From: Novacetimonas hansenii JCM 7643
GTDB taxonomy: Bacteria; Pseudomonadota; Alphaproteobacteria; Acetobacterales; Acetobacteraceae
Assembly (NCBI RefSeq): GCF_000964405.1
Contig: NZ_BANE01000061.1
Location: forward strand, 1-64,000
Length of the DNA: 64,000 nucleotides
Direction: 5' to 3'
Shown here: positions 1 through 8,801 of the stretch, piece after piece
Layout of the letters: the number at the start of each line of letters is the position of its first letter
Position numbering within the stretch: position 1 is the stretch's first letter
Position numbers and translations under genes: made by a program
The notes under the pieces: generated by a model
What the model was told of the DNA's origin: nothing
What the model saw: only the letters and a program-made list of their open reading frames with translations
The model's database searches: none

Positions 1-122
1 GCGTCTTCTGAAGCTTTTTGGAAAAAGCTTCACCAAAAACCTTTGTAATTTCAGGATTTTATCGATCCTGAATTTTTAAATAGTCTCCAAGCGATCATCT
101 GAAAATATCCTGTTGATAAAGG
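1..122. repeat. Dispersed intergenic hairpin repeat, copy 1 (partial)
   Basis: Positions 10-31 form a perfect palindrome with 10-bp arms and a 2-nt centre (GAAGCTTTTT, GG, AAAAAGCTTC). It is followed by an AT-rich tail containing a TTTTTAAATAGTC element and a TGTTGATAA element. Related sequence occurs near 4376, 51373 and, in the opposite orientation, 59691. This copy holds only one half of the element and is cut by the window edge. It lies between genes and is probably a terminator-like repeat; I have no evidence that it is mobile. Confidence 0.5.
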
Positions 123-675
123 CAGGTATTGAGTCTTCTTTTTCCAGTATCTGTCAGGTATTATTCTGAACCTGTGCTTGCGGTGGCAGGATGGGTTATG
201 GTTATAAATATTATGCTGCCTCCTGTCATGTCGCAGTGCAAGGCAGTTGAACGGGTCTAGGAGACTGTGCGAAAACAATGTGATTGTAAGAAATTAATTT
301 TATATGTGGTGTATTTAATTTTTGCACATAGTGTAATTTAAATATTATCTGAAATAAATATTCATAAAAACTTGTATAGTAAAATTTGGTGATTTGTCTT
401 GCTTGTTCGAGCTATCGCATGGCACGTAGATGCAGTTCTCAACGATATTCCTCTGAAAAATCAGTATGCCGTTGTATCACTGGCACGGGAACAGACTACG
501 TTCTGGTGCCCATAAGATGTGTCTGGCAGGCCCCGCCCTTACGGACAATCACCAGCATGAAAAATACGATTGTCCTGATTGCCAATATCTGTGACCTGTT
601 TTTCAGCCAGGGCAGGACAGTTTGATATTCGTCCGGTGATATCCGTTTCAGGTGCTGAAAAAACGTATAATTCTC
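123..675. other. AT-rich intergenic region without a convincing gene
   Basis: About 550 nt with no ORF I would call a gene. Positions 280-400 are strikingly AT-rich against a GC-rich background. A short frame at 393-515 (plus) reads protein-like for about 40 codons, with a stretch LKNQYAVVSLAREQTTFWCP, and then stops; it has no start or Shine-Dalgarno site and could be a gene remnant. I recognise no family in it. Confidence 0.4.
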
Positions 676-703
676 AAAAGGTTCCAGAAAAACGGAACCT
701 TTT
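676..703 (-). terminator. Hairpin terminator of the small secreted protein gene
   Basis: A perfect 10-bp inverted repeat (AAAAGGTTCC at 676-685, GGAACCTTTT at 694-703) with an 8-nt loop. It sits 43 nt downstream of the stop of the minus-strand gene at 746-1051. The A/T ends of the stem supply a short U-run in either direction, so it could act bidirectionally. Confidence 0.6.
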
Positions 704-745
704 GACGATACGGATATGACCGGTCTTCTATCTTCGGGTTCTTTT

Positions 746-1051
746 TTATCGTGGGGGTGAAGTCGTCTCGTGAGGGGAAGAAGACGAACCCGTATCCGCA
801 TCGGGGGATGATGGTTGGGCTGTATGCTCCTCCTGCGCTGCTGCGGCCTTGCGTGCGTTATGGCGGCGCACCATGCCTGCAGCACAACCTGCGGCGGCCC
901 CACCCTTGGCGTGTCCACTACCGACAAAATGCCCGGCGACCCCACCGGCCATGGCGCCCTTGAGGCATCCGCCAGGTTCAGCATGGCCGAATGTAGGGGA
1001 AAGGATGAATGCGCAGGCAAACATCGGGAATACAAGATGGCTATATTTCAT
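746..1051 (-). CDS. Small secreted glycine-zipper-like protein
   Basis: A 101-aa protein of unknown function. Residues 1-24 look like a Sec signal peptide (KYSH, a hydrophobic run, cleavage near GHA-EP). Residues 26-60 are Gly/Ala-rich with GxxxG-type spacing (GGCLKGAMAGGVAGHFVGSG), like glycine-zipper outer-membrane or periplasmic proteins, and carry two Cys. The C-terminal 40 residues are Ser/Pro/Thr-rich and probably disordered. A GGAAAA tract lies upstream of the ATG. The gene stands alone, followed by a hairpin at 676-703. That it is exported is well supported by sequence; its function is not. Confidence 0.6.
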   Translation of the reverse strand: MKYSHLVFPMFACAFILSPTFGHAEPGGCLKGAMAGGVAGHFVGSGHAKGGAAAGCAAGMVRRHNARKAAAAQEEHTAQPSSPDADTGSSSSPHETTSPPR

Positions 1052-1209
1052 CGTCGATATTTTCCAATCGTTATTGGATTTAATTATGGACGGAGGCTGC
1101 CCCCTGGGGCGTGACGGATCTGTTTTGCCGGTATGCGGGGATAACAGTTGTCAGCAGCGATGTTCCCTTTCATCGTAAAGCATCCCAACTAAGGAAAAGG
1201 ACCCGATTG

Positions 1210-1395
1210 ATGAGTAAGGAACCGTCAGAAGCCATTCATGCCGCATTGATTCATGCAGCGGCAATCCTGACTGCGGCCAAGAAGGAAGTGATTGAAAAGG
1301 CTTCCCCTTCTGATGTGAAGGCGCATTTCAAGTCATTCCTGCACACGCTGGAAACCGGCTGGCGGGAGCATGAAGCGGGCGACCATCATAAATAA
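1210..1395 (+). CDS. Small hypothetical protein (61 aa)
   Basis: I place the start at the internal ATG 1210 because AAGGAAAAGG lies just upstream at normal spacing; a longer frame from 1111 would begin inside the divergent promoter region. The product (MSKEPSEAIHAALIHAAAIL and onward) is Ala/Lys/Glu/His-rich and predicted mostly helical, with no signal peptide or membrane segment. I do not recognise a family. A hairpin at 1464-1483 lies between it and the convergent gene at 1496. Confidence 0.5.
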   Translation: MSKEPSEAIHAALIHAAAILTAAKKEVIEKASPSDVKAHFKSFLHTLETGWREHEAGDHHK

Positions 1396-1463
1396 GGTAT
1401 GAGGGCACCACGGCGTCCGGGCCTCTTATTATTGGTCCTTGGATGTCGTGACGTCCCTTTCTT

Positions 1464-1483
1464 ACCCGGTCGGGACGCCGGGT
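1464..1483. terminator. Hairpin between convergent small genes
   Basis: A 6-bp perfect inverted repeat (ACCCGG/CCGGGT, 8-nt loop) in the 100-nt gap between the plus-strand gene ending at 1395 and the minus-strand gene ending at 1496. There is no U-tract, so its role as a terminator is inferred from position only. Confidence 0.35.
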
Positions 1484-1495
1484 CGGGGGTGCAGG

Positions 1496-1798
1496 CTATT
1501 TCCCCGTGAAAAACTTGCCCATGTCCGAACCGGTCTTATGACCCCAGCGGTCCATCTTGTTTCCGGTATCGTGGCCCCAGTGATCCAACGTCTTGCCGGT
1601 TTTATTCCCCCAGTTCTTGACGTGCTGCGTATCTTCCGCTGCTTCGTCATGCACTGTGTGGCCCGCATGCTTTATCTTTTTTCCCGCCACGCAGGCATCG
1701 TAATCTGACGCCTGGGCACAGTCATCAGCCCATGCCGGTAAAGACGATGCGTTCATGAGGGCAATAATACCAAATCCAACCAGTAATGTTTTTCTCAT
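1496..1798 (-). CDS. Small secreted protein with Gly/Trp/His repeats
   Basis: A 100-aa protein starting at the ATG at 1798, which gives a clean signal peptide (MRKTLLVGFGIIALMNASSL, then PAWA-DD). An upstream in-frame ATG at 1843 would bury the signal. The mature part has two Cys and a tandem-like pattern of N/H-W-G-x-K/D-T-G-x-x-x-D units near residues 60-95 (NWGNKTGKTLDHWGHDTGNK). Such repeats suggest a structural or envelope-interacting protein. No family is recognised. It lies alone between a convergent gene and adhP. Confidence 0.6.
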   Translation of the reverse strand: MRKTLLVGFGIIALMNASSLPAWADDCAQASDYDACVAGKKIKHAGHTVHDEAAEDTQHVKNWGNKTGKTLDHWGHDTGNKMDRWGHKTGSDMGKFFTGK

Positions 1799-1980
1799 AT
1801 TTCCCAATACCCATTTTGTCCGATGGATATCCGCCAAAAACACTCAGGCACAGCAGGCGGACATCCTGCCCCACGTGAAGAGAGGGGCCGAGATAACCTG
1901 TCCCATGTCGTCATGGGCATAGTTTCCATGACGAAGGATGTCTGTTTTCAACGTCGGCTGCGCCTTGTGGTTGCATTCCG

Positions 1981-3009
1981 TCAGTTACGAAAATCCAGAA
2001 CAATCCGTCCTGCAACCTGCCCATGTTGCAGTCGGTCGAAGATATCGTTGATATTTTCAAGCTTGTCGGTTGCAACGACGGTAGAAACCTTCCCTTCGGT
2101 AAAGAAGGACAGGGCTTCGATCATGTCCAGACGCGTGCCCACGATGGAACCGCGTACGGTTGTGCCGTTCATGACCATGTCAAAAATCGAGATGGGGAAT
2201 TCACCGGGGGGCAGGCCATTCAGGACGATGGTACCGCCCCGGCGTGCGTAACCTATCGCTTGTGTGAAGGCAGTGTTTGAAACAGCCGTAACCAGAACGC
2301 CATGCGTGCCGCCGGTTTTCTGCCGGATATAGGAAACAGGATCGGTAGTACGCGCATTGACGGTTACGCTTGCGCCCAGCTTGCGGGCTTCGGCAAGCTT
2401 GCCGTCGTCGATATCGACCGCCGCGACATTCAGCCCCATGGCGACAGCATACTGGATGGCCATCTGCCCCAGGCCGCCCGCACCGGAAATGGCAACCCAT
2501 TCGCCCGCGCGTGTATCTGTCATCTTCAGGCCCTTGTACACCGTCAGGCCCGCACACAGGACAGGCGCCGTGCGGATCGGGTCAATATCCTTGGGCAGGT
2601 GCGCAACATAATTCGGGTCGGCCACGACATATTCAGCAAAACAGCCATTGACTGAATATCCCGTGTCCTCCTGTTTTTCACACAGGGTTTCCCATCCCCC
2701 CAGGCAATGTTCGCAATGCCCGCATGCCGAATACAGCCATGGAACCCCGACGACATCGCCGGTCTTGATCCAGTCTACGGCGGCACCGACCTCGACAACA
2801 TGCCCGATCCCCTCATGACCGGGGATGAAGGGTGGTTTGGGCTTGGTGGGCCAGTCGCCACGTGCGGCATGCAGATCCGTGTGGCATACCCCGCAGGCAT
2901 CGACCTTCACAAGAATCTGGTTGGGACGGATCGAGGGGATATCAAGTTCCTCGATGCTCAGGGGTTTTCCGAATTCGCGGACAACCGCTGCTTTCATCTT
3001 TCCGGCCAT
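1981..3009 (-). CDS. adhP: Zinc-dependent alcohol dehydrogenase, AdhP type
   Basis: A 342-aa cytosolic NAD(P)-dependent alcohol dehydrogenase of the zinc MDR family that interconverts primary alcohols and aldehydes. The catalytic zinc motif CGVCHTD is at residues 39-45 and GHE at 64-66. The four-Cys structural zinc site is at residues 96, 99, 102 and 110. The Rossmann glycine motif is SGAGGLGQ near 175. Length matches E. coli AdhP (about 336). The start has GAGGAG 8 nt upstream. It is monocistronic, about 115 nt from the lyase gene. In acetic acid bacteria a soluble ADH would complement membrane PQQ-ADH; that role is inferred. Confidence 0.92.
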   Translation of the reverse strand: MAGKMKAAVVREFGKPLSIEELDIPSIRPNQILVKVDACGVCHTDLHAARGDWPTKPKPPFIPGHEGIGHVVEVGAAVDWIKTGDVVGVPWLYSACGHCEHCLGGWETLCEKQEDTGYSVNGCFAEYVVADPNYVAHLPKDIDPIRTAPVLCAGLTVYKGLKMTDTRAGEWVAISGAGGLGQMAIQYAVAMGLNVAAVDIDDGKLAEARKLGASVTVNARTTDPVSYIRQKTGGTHGVLVTAVSNTAFTQAIGYARRGGTIVLNGLPPGEFPISIFDMVMNGTTVRGSIVGTRLDMIEALSFFTEGKVSTVVATDKLENINDIFDRLQHGQVAGRIVLDFRN

Positions 3010-3125
3010 TTCAACATCTCCTCAATATCCGCATGCCCTCGTCCCGAGGGGGTGCTCCACTTCTGTTATCACAATGGCAAGGCAGCCGTGGGAAGGCATT
3101 GATATGTGTCAGTATGGCATAGGCA

Positions 3126-4352
3126 TCAGGTGTTGCCCTTTGCCATCCCATCCAGGCCCCGTGCCAGGTCGGCAATCAGGTCGTGTGTATCCTCCAGCCC
3201 GATATGGATACGAAATGTCGGGCCAGCCTGTGTCACGCTGTCGCATGAACGGGTAATGCCCCGGGTCGTGGGCAGGATCAGGCTTTCATATCCGCCCCAT
3301 GATGCGCCGATGCCAAACATCTGCAGCGAATCAATCATGTGTTGCATCTGCGGTAATGTGAAATCAGGACGCAGGACGACCCCAAACAGCGATGACGCCC
3401 CCGAAAAATCCCGTTTCCAGAATTCATGTCCCGGGCATGATGGCAGGGCGGGATGCAGGACGCGGCTGACCTCTGCCCGCGACTGGAGCCATAGGGCGAC
3501 ATCAATTGCCGATTGGGATTGTCGTTCCTGACGGACTGGTAACGTGCGTATTCCCCGTAACGTCAGGGCACAGTCATCCGGTCCCGCGACCTGTCCGGTC
3601 TGGATGGCGGTATCGCGCAGCAGGTGCCAGTCGGCTTCGTTCGCGGTGGATACGGCCCCTATGATGGTATCCGCATGGCCTGCGGGATATTTGGTCAGTG
3701 CCTGGATGGAAATGTCCGCGCCATGGCGGAAGGGCTGGAAGATGCCGATCCCCCACGTATTATCCACAATCAGGCGTGCACCATGTCCATGGGCCACGCG
3801 GGCCATCATGGGGATGTCCTGTACCTCGAACGAATGGCTGCCGGGGCTTTCGGTAAAGATTGCCTTCGTCTCCGTCCGCCACAGGCGTTGCAGTTCCTCT
3901 TCGCTGGCGCAGGGGGGGAAGTAGGTGATATCCACGCCAAAGCGGCGCATCACCTTTTCCGCAAACCGTCGCATCGGGCCATAGACGGAATCTGACATCA
4001 GGCAGTGGCTACCGCTGTCAAGAAATGCCAGCAGGGGCAATGTGCATGCCGCAAGCCCGGATGGTGCGATCTGGGTATGGGTGGCCCCTTCGATCGTGGC
4101 GATCGCATGTTCCAGCCGGTGTTGCAGCGGTGTTCCCATCGCCCCATAGATCAGTTCGTCGCCATAGCGTTTGTGACCGGCTTTCTCCATCGCTTCAAGC
4201 GAGGAGAAAAGGACGGTTGAGCCGCGTGCAACCGCCGGGTTGACGAATACGCCCTGCCCGTCCACCGGGGCGTCACGCGCCACCCGCACCGCAAGTGACG
4301 CCATGTCCCGCCATCCGCGAGAGACTGCGTGACGCAGGTTTTCATGATCCAT
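3126..4352 (-). CDS. metC: Cystathionine beta-lyase (Cys/Met metabolism PLP enzyme)
   Basis: A 408-aa PLP-dependent lyase predicted to cleave cystathionine to homocysteine, pyruvate and ammonia in methionine synthesis. Lys221 in ALTKYPAGHAD is the likely Schiff-base lysine and Asp197 in VDNTW the pyridine-nitrogen ligand. The substrate-domain start YGAMGTPLQHRLE fits the MetC/MetB family. It lies 155 nt downstream of a sulfurtransferase gene on the same strand, so the pair probably serves sulfur metabolism. A repeat copy occupies the gap just upstream of the ATG. Cystathionine gamma-lyase or synthase activity cannot be excluded from sequence alone. Confidence 0.88.
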   Translation of the reverse strand: MDHENLRHAVSRGWRDMASLAVRVARDAPVDGQGVFVNPAVARGSTVLFSSLEAMEKAGHKRYGDELIYGAMGTPLQHRLEHAIATIEGATHTQIAPSGLAACTLPLLAFLDSGSHCLMSDSVYGPMRRFAEKVMRRFGVDITYFPPCASEEELQRLWRTETKAIFTESPGSHSFEVQDIPMMARVAHGHGARLIVDNTWGIGIFQPFRHGADISIQALTKYPAGHADTIIGAVSTANEADWHLLRDTAIQTGQVAGPDDCALTLRGIRTLPVRQERQSQSAIDVALWLQSRAEVSRVLHPALPSCPGHEFWKRDFSGASSLFGVVLRPDFTLPQMQHMIDSLQMFGIGASWGGYESLILPTTRGITRSCDSVTQAGPTFRIHIGLEDTHDLIADLARGLDGMAKGNT

Positions 4353-4375
4353 TTAAATCTTTCCCCAGCCACGTT

Positions 4376-4460
4376 TTCAGGATTTTTAAAAATAGTCCGT
4401 TGATAAAAAAATAAAAGTTTCTAGATGTCGCTTTTGTCCCAAAGGAGGCATCCAGAAAAT
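4376..4460. repeat. Dispersed intergenic hairpin repeat, copy 2 (partial)
   Basis: Contains the elements TTTTTAAAAATAGTC, GTTGATAA and AAAAGTTTCTAGATGTCGC, followed by a loose stem (GATGTCGC and GAGGCATC). It corresponds to the other half of the element seen at 1-31 and the ends of the copy near 51373. It fills most of the gap between sseA and metC and may end or attenuate sseA transcripts before metC. Confidence 0.5.
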
Positions 4461-4507
4461 CCGATGATTTCGGCAGGTCGTCGGGATGGCGTTTTGCAAA
4501 CGCCCCC

Positions 4508-5362
4508 TTATGCGTCCCCTGTGACGATCGGGGTGCCGGGGGTGGAGGCCCATTCCGCCCATGACCCGTCGTACACGGCATGTTGCCCTAATCCCGATGC
4601 CATCAGCCCGAGTGCCAGCACACATGCGGTCATGCCACTGCCGCATGTGCATACGGCCTCCTTGTCTGGATGCATGCCTGCGGCGGCGAAGATCTGGCGC
4701 AGCTCATGGGGGGGAAGCATATGTCCATCTGATGCCAGTAAGGTGGTATACGGCACGCTGGCGGCACCAGGCATATGACCCGAAGGCATGCCCTGCCGCG
4801 GTTCGGGCAGTTCGCCGGTAAAGCGTCCGTGCGCCCGGGCATCAAGGATAACGCAGGACCCGGCCGCATGGGTAAGGTCGAGCATATCCCCCAGTCCCTT
4901 CAGCCGTCGCATGCGCGGGCGGGCGATGAATGGGGGGGGAGTGTCCATGGGGGCCGTGCTTGGCCCTGTTTCCAGCTTTAGTCCGGCGCCCTGCCAGGCC
5001 GGCAGCCCCCCGTCGAGCACCTGCGTGCGGTCGTGGCCAAACAGCCCCATCAGCCACCAGCCGCGTGCGGCGCAGGCCACACCCTTTTGGTCATAAAAAA
5101 TGATCCGCGTCCCATCATGCAGGCTCAGTGCGCGGGCAAGGCGCGTAAAGCGGGCCTGCCCCGGCACTGTATGCGGCAATGGGGAATCCGGGTCCGAAAA
5201 CATGTCGATGTCGAACTGGCGCGCGCCGGGAATGTGTCCCGACAGGAAACAGGCCTGGGGATCGAATTGCTGTCCCGGCAGGGCCTGCGTCGCGTCCAGG
5301 ATGACAACATCGTCATGCGACAGGATGTGGGCAAGGTCTTCGGCGGAAATCAGTGGATGCAT
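4508..5362 (-). CDS. sseA: 3-mercaptopyruvate sulfurtransferase (two rhodanese domains)
   Basis: A 284-aa sulfurtransferase that moves sulfur from 3-mercaptopyruvate or thiosulfate to a thiol acceptor. The N-terminal rhodanese domain is inactive and the C-terminal one carries the Cys loop CGSGMTA, near-identical to the CGSGVTA of SseA/MST; its first Cys (about residue 240) is catalytic. The conserved SGHIPGA and DGGLPAW motifs are present. I start at the ATG at 5362, giving MHPLIS, which aligns with family N-termini; a TTG four codons upstream (5374) is possible. It is divergent from the permease gene at 5479. Confidence 0.9.
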   Translation of the reverse strand: MHPLISAEDLAHILSHDDVVILDATQALPGQQFDPQACFLSGHIPGARQFDIDMFSDPDSPLPHTVPGQARFTRLARALSLHDGTRIIFYDQKGVACAARGWWLMGLFGHDRTQVLDGGLPAWQGAGLKLETGPSTAPMDTPPPFIARPRMRRLKGLGDMLDLTHAAGSCVILDARAHGRFTGELPEPRQGMPSGHMPGAASVPYTTLLASDGHMLPPHELRQIFAAAGMHPDKEAVCTCGSGMTACVLALGLMASGLGQHAVYDGSWAEWASTPGTPIVTGDA

Positions 5363-5478
5363 GTCTGTGGCCAATCTTTGGTGTTTGTGCGCTTTGCGAT
5401 AAGGTGCAGCATATTATGCCATGACGAAAGCGGGATCACGCCTTCGCACGGATTGCCACGGGACGGATCGCGACGGTT

Positions 5479-6552
5479 ATGGTCGAACGCATAATGATGG
5501 GGCTCATGCTGGGGGGGATCGCCTTTGGCTGCATACTCATTCTCTACCCTTTCATGTCGGCCCTGCTGTGGGCGGCGATCCTGACATTTTCCACATGGCC
5601 GATCTATGTGCGGCTGCGGCGGCATACTAATCCCCTTATCGCCGCGCTGGGCATGACGGTCATGTCCGCCGTGGTGATGGTTGTTCCCCTGACGCTGGTG
5701 GTATCCAGCGGCATTGTCGAACTGCCCCAGACCCTGCCCGATGCGATCGACAGCATCACGACCGTCATCCATCTGCCGTCGCTGCCTGTGTGGTTGCAGC
5801 ATATTCCCCACCTTGGTCCCCAGATGAACGAAACGTGGGAAAAGTGGCGGGTGGATGTGGGTAATATCGACCAGATGATACGTCCCTATAGTGGTCGTCT
5901 GGTGCAGTGGGCCCTTGGTGGGATCATGCAACTGGCCAGCGGGCTGGCGCATCTGGGCATGGCGCTGTTCATGGCGTTTTTCTTCTGGTTGGGCGGGGAG
6001 GCACTGGGCGCTACGTTCGTCTCCGTCGTGCGGCGTATCGCCGGGGGGTACGCGGACCGTATCCTGGGGATCATCGGGCGCACGATCCGGGGCACCGTGT
6101 ATGGCATCATCGGGACGGCTTTGTTGCAAGGCGTGCTGACAGGTATCGGGTTCGCCATCGCGGGTATTGCCAACCCCGTGCTGTGGGGCGGGATTACCGC
6201 CTTTATTTCCGTCCTGCCCATCGGTGCCCCCCTGATCTGGATACCTGCGGCGTTTTTCCTGTTTGTCGCCCATCATCCCGGATGGGGCGTGTTCCTGCTG
6301 CTTTACGGGACCATCATCGTGTCGGGGGCCGATCACATCATGCGACCGATGTTCATTGCCCGGGGGGCACAACTTCCCTACCTGTTGACGGTTCTGGGTG
6401 TTCTGGGGGGCATCTGGACATTTGGCGGCCTTGGCATTTTCCTCGGCCCGGTGCTTATTGGTGTGGGATATACCCTGACGGCGGAATTCGCCGCAGGCGA
6501 TCCGGGCGCGCGTCTGGCGCCCGAGGTCAGGGAGCCATTTGTCGAACCATGA
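5479..6552 (+). CDS. AI-2E family transporter (PerM/TqsA-like permease)
   Basis: A 357-aa integral inner-membrane protein of the AI-2E exporter family. It has paired N-terminal hydrophobic segments, a long central soluble stretch (about residues 75-135), and further helices ending near GGIWTFGGLGIFLGPV, a typical family C-terminal motif. Members include AI-2 exporters, Na+/H+ antiporters and proteins of unknown cargo, so the substrate is not predicted. The Shine-Dalgarno site is weak. Its TGA overlaps the ATG of the next gene (ATGA), indicating translational coupling. Confidence 0.85.
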   Translation: MVERIMMGLMLGGIAFGCILILYPFMSALLWAAILTFSTWPIYVRLRRHTNPLIAALGMTVMSAVVMVVPLTLVVSSGIVELPQTLPDAIDSITTVIHLPSLPVWLQHIPHLGPQMNETWEKWRVDVGNIDQMIRPYSGRLVQWALGGIMQLASGLAHLGMALFMAFFFWLGGEALGATFVSVVRRIAGGYADRILGIIGRTIRGTVYGIIGTALLQGVLTGIGFAIAGIANPVLWGGITAFISVLPIGAPLIWIPAAFFLFVAHHPGWGVFLLLYGTIIVSGADHIMRPMFIARGAQLPYLLTVLGVLGGIWTFGGLGIFLGPVLIGVGYTLTAEFAAGDPGARLAPEVREPFVEP

Positions 6553-7253
6553 ATCTTGCGCGTCCGTATCTGCGGTTGCCCGCCATCGTGGCCGAACCGG
6601 GGAAAGGTCCCCTGCCGGGATACCAGCCACCTTTCCATTCCGAAAACAGTATCCGGGTCGTCAGTTGGAACCTGTTGCGCCAGATCGGCGCAACGGTGCG
6701 CGATATCGTCCACCTGATCCATCAGGAAAAGCCCGACCTGCTCCTGATGCAGGAGGCGACAGTTGATATCGATGCCCTGCCAACCTTGATCGGTGGCCAT
6801 TATGCACGCTCTCCACTGCCGGGGCGCATTCATGGTGTCGCATGCTGGAGCCCCTGGCCCTATCGTCGTCCCCCCATGACCTGTACCCTGCCCTCTGGCA
6901 CGCTGATCCGGCGTGTGGCGCAGATTATCGAATGTGGCCCCTTCGCCATCGCCAATGTGCATCTGTCGCATGGGCAATTACTGAACCGTCGGCAATTGCG
7001 GCGCATGTCACAGCTTTTGCCGTATCGTGCGGCCATCCTTGGGGATTTCAATCTTGTCGGCCCTACATTGATCCGGCATTTCCGTGATGTCGGACCACGT
7101 GCCCCAACCCATCGCATGGCGGACGTCCTGCCGATCCGGCTTGACCGATGCCTGATACGCGGCCTTGCCTGTGTGGAGCAGCGCGTGATCGACAATTACG
7201 CATCGGATCATCGGCCGATTGCCGTAAGGCTTGAACTGCTGCCTCACAAATAA
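6549..7253 (+). CDS. Endonuclease/exonuclease/phosphatase (EEP) family protein
   Basis: A 234-aa EEP-fold metal-dependent phosphoesterase. Motifs in order: WNLL (Asn metal site), LLMQEA (catalytic Glu), NVHLSHG (His), LGDFNL (Asp/Asn) and SDHRPI (Asp-His pair), so all catalytic positions are present. The substrate (DNA, phosphoinositide or phospholipid) cannot be read from sequence. It overlaps the upstream permease by 4 bp and its 3' end overlaps the convergent cardiolipin synthase by 10 bp. That neighbour makes a lipid-related role tempting but unproven. Confidence 0.82.
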   Translation: MNLARPYLRLPAIVAEPGKGPLPGYQPPFHSENSIRVVSWNLLRQIGATVRDIVHLIHQEKPDLLLMQEATVDIDALPTLIGGHYARSPLPGRIHGVACWSPWPYRRPPMTCTLPSGTLIRRVAQIIECGPFAIANVHLSHGQLLNRRQLRRMSQLLPYRAAILGDFNLVGPTLIRHFRDVGPRAPTHRMADVLPIRLDRCLIRGLACVEQRVIDNYASDHRPIAVRLELLPHK

Positions 7254-8662
7254 GGCAGCAGCAATCGGGCTGAGGCATCACGCAGCTTTGTCGGTAGCGA
7301 ACGCCGGTCAAGGTCATGATGGGTCAGGCGTTCATGGCGGTGACGGATGATGAAATCGTCAATCGTGGTTGCCAGCGCATCATCATAAACTTCCAGATTG
7401 ATTTCGAAATTCAGCCGCAGGCTGCGTACATCAATGTTGGAACTGCCTACGAACGACCAGTGTCGGTCAACCACCAGAAGCTTGGAATGGTTGAACGGTG
7501 GCCGCGCCTGCCATACCCGACAGCCAGAATCAAGGAAACGTGGCAGGTTTGCCGCACGTGCCCAGTCGATCACGACATGGTTGCTGTGACGTGGGACAAT
7601 GATATCCACCTCGATCCCACGCAATGCCGCAAGGGCCAGTTCCGTTAGGAACCTTTCATCAGGCAGGAAATACGGGGTCATGAGGCGTACTGAATGCCGG
7701 GCTATCGAAATGGCCTGCAGCATGGTATATTCAATCTTCTCCAGGTCGGAATCAGGTCCTGCCGTCACGATGCGGGTCAGGCTGTCACCATGGGCCTGCT
7801 GTTCGGGGAAAAACAGGTCAGCCACCAGGGCCTCCCCTGTTGTAAAGGTCCAGTCGCGCGCGAAGGCTTCGCTCAATTGATGGATGACTGGTCCCGAAAT
7901 ACGGAAATGCGTGTCGGATACGGGATGGGCGGGATGCCGTGCCGTCAGATTTTCTTCCCCGATGTTCAGCCCCCCCATGAAACCGGTGCGGCCATCGACA
8001 ACCAGGATCTTCTTGTGATCGCGCATGTTGATGAACGGCATACGCCATGGCAGCAGCGAATGCATGAACCGGCCCACCGGCACCCCTGCCCTGTGCAGCC
8101 TGTCTGCGATTGCGCAATGGAAGTATCCGCTGCCCACGCCATCCACCAGAACCCGTACCTGTGCGCCACGTCGGTGTGCAGCAATCAGGGCATCGCAGAA
8201 TTTCTGTCCGATCTCGTCAGGTCGAAAAATATAGGAGCATAGCAGCACCGTGCTGCGTGCGCCCTCGATTGCGGCCAGCATCTGCGGATATGCGCTGTCC
8301 CCATCATGCAGGGGGATGACAAGGTTCCCCGCCAGCAACGGGCGTTGCGTCAGCTTTGTTACCATGTCCGCCAGCGGGGCGAAGCGTCCCTCCTCGCCCC
8401 TGCGCCAGCGTGAGGTCATGGTGCGGCTGTACCATGGATGCAGCCCAACCAGACGCTTGGCACGGCGGCGCACGCGGTTGATGCCAAACATCAGATACAG
8501 GATACCACCGGTCAGTGGCATCAGGACCGTAACGCCGATCCATCCGATGGAGGCCCCTACGTCACGTTTCGTCAGCAGCACATGGACGATGACGATCGCC
8601 ATGATGCACAGGCGTAAGGCCAGCACAATCGGGACAAGGAATGTGACGTAGGTATAGATCAT
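7244..8662 (-). CDS. cls: Cardiolipin synthase (phospholipase D family)
   Basis: A 472-aa inner-membrane enzyme that joins two phosphatidylglycerols to cardiolipin plus glycerol. Two N-terminal membrane helices come first (about residues 1-60, ending in the GGILYLMFG motif). Two HKD motifs follow: RDHKKILVVDGRTGFMGG and NHSKLLVVDRHWSFVGSSN, both with intact His, Lys and Asp. I choose the ATG at 8662 (MIYTYVTFLV), which starts directly at the first helix; an in-frame ATG 12 codons upstream (8698) is possible. The start region faces yraN divergently. Neither start has a strong Shine-Dalgarno site. Confidence 0.9.
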   Translation of the reverse strand: MIYTYVTFLVPIVLALRLCIMAIVIVHVLLTKRDVGASIGWIGVTVLMPLTGGILYLMFGINRVRRRAKRLVGLHPWYSRTMTSRWRRGEEGRFAPLADMVTKLTQRPLLAGNLVIPLHDGDSAYPQMLAAIEGARSTVLLCSYIFRPDEIGQKFCDALIAAHRRGAQVRVLVDGVGSGYFHCAIADRLHRAGVPVGRFMHSLLPWRMPFINMRDHKKILVVDGRTGFMGGLNIGEENLTARHPAHPVSDTHFRISGPVIHQLSEAFARDWTFTTGEALVADLFFPEQQAHGDSLTRIVTAGPDSDLEKIEYTMLQAISIARHSVRLMTPYFLPDERFLTELALAALRGIEVDIIVPRHSNHVVIDWARAANLPRFLDSGCRVWQARPPFNHSKLLVVDRHWSFVGSSNIDVRSLRLNFEINLEVYDDALATTIDDFIIRHRHERLTHHDLDRRSLPTKLRDASARLLLPYL

Positions 8663-8801
8663 GATGCCGTCATTATTCCGTACGCGCCATGAAAGCATGA
8701 AAATTCGACATGGGCCGCCATATCCGGTGCCCGCAGGGTACAGTAATATTGGGATGCGATATTGGGGCTATCCCCGATTACAGAAAATGAGGATGAGAGT
8801 C

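Noticed and set aside
496-1035. 179-codon frame on minus overlapping the 746-1051 gene
   Set aside because: Overlaps the signal-peptide gene in another frame and lacks any domain. Only a weak possibility of a remnant near 496-660.
4353-4507. SAM-type riboswitch upstream of metC
   Set aside because: The sequence is accounted for by a dispersed repeat copy; I see no SAM-II or other known riboswitch core.
5350-6630. 426-codon frame on minus, antisense to the AI-2E permease
   Set aside because: Gln/His/Pro/Arg-rich, without motifs; opposite a permease with clear membrane helices.
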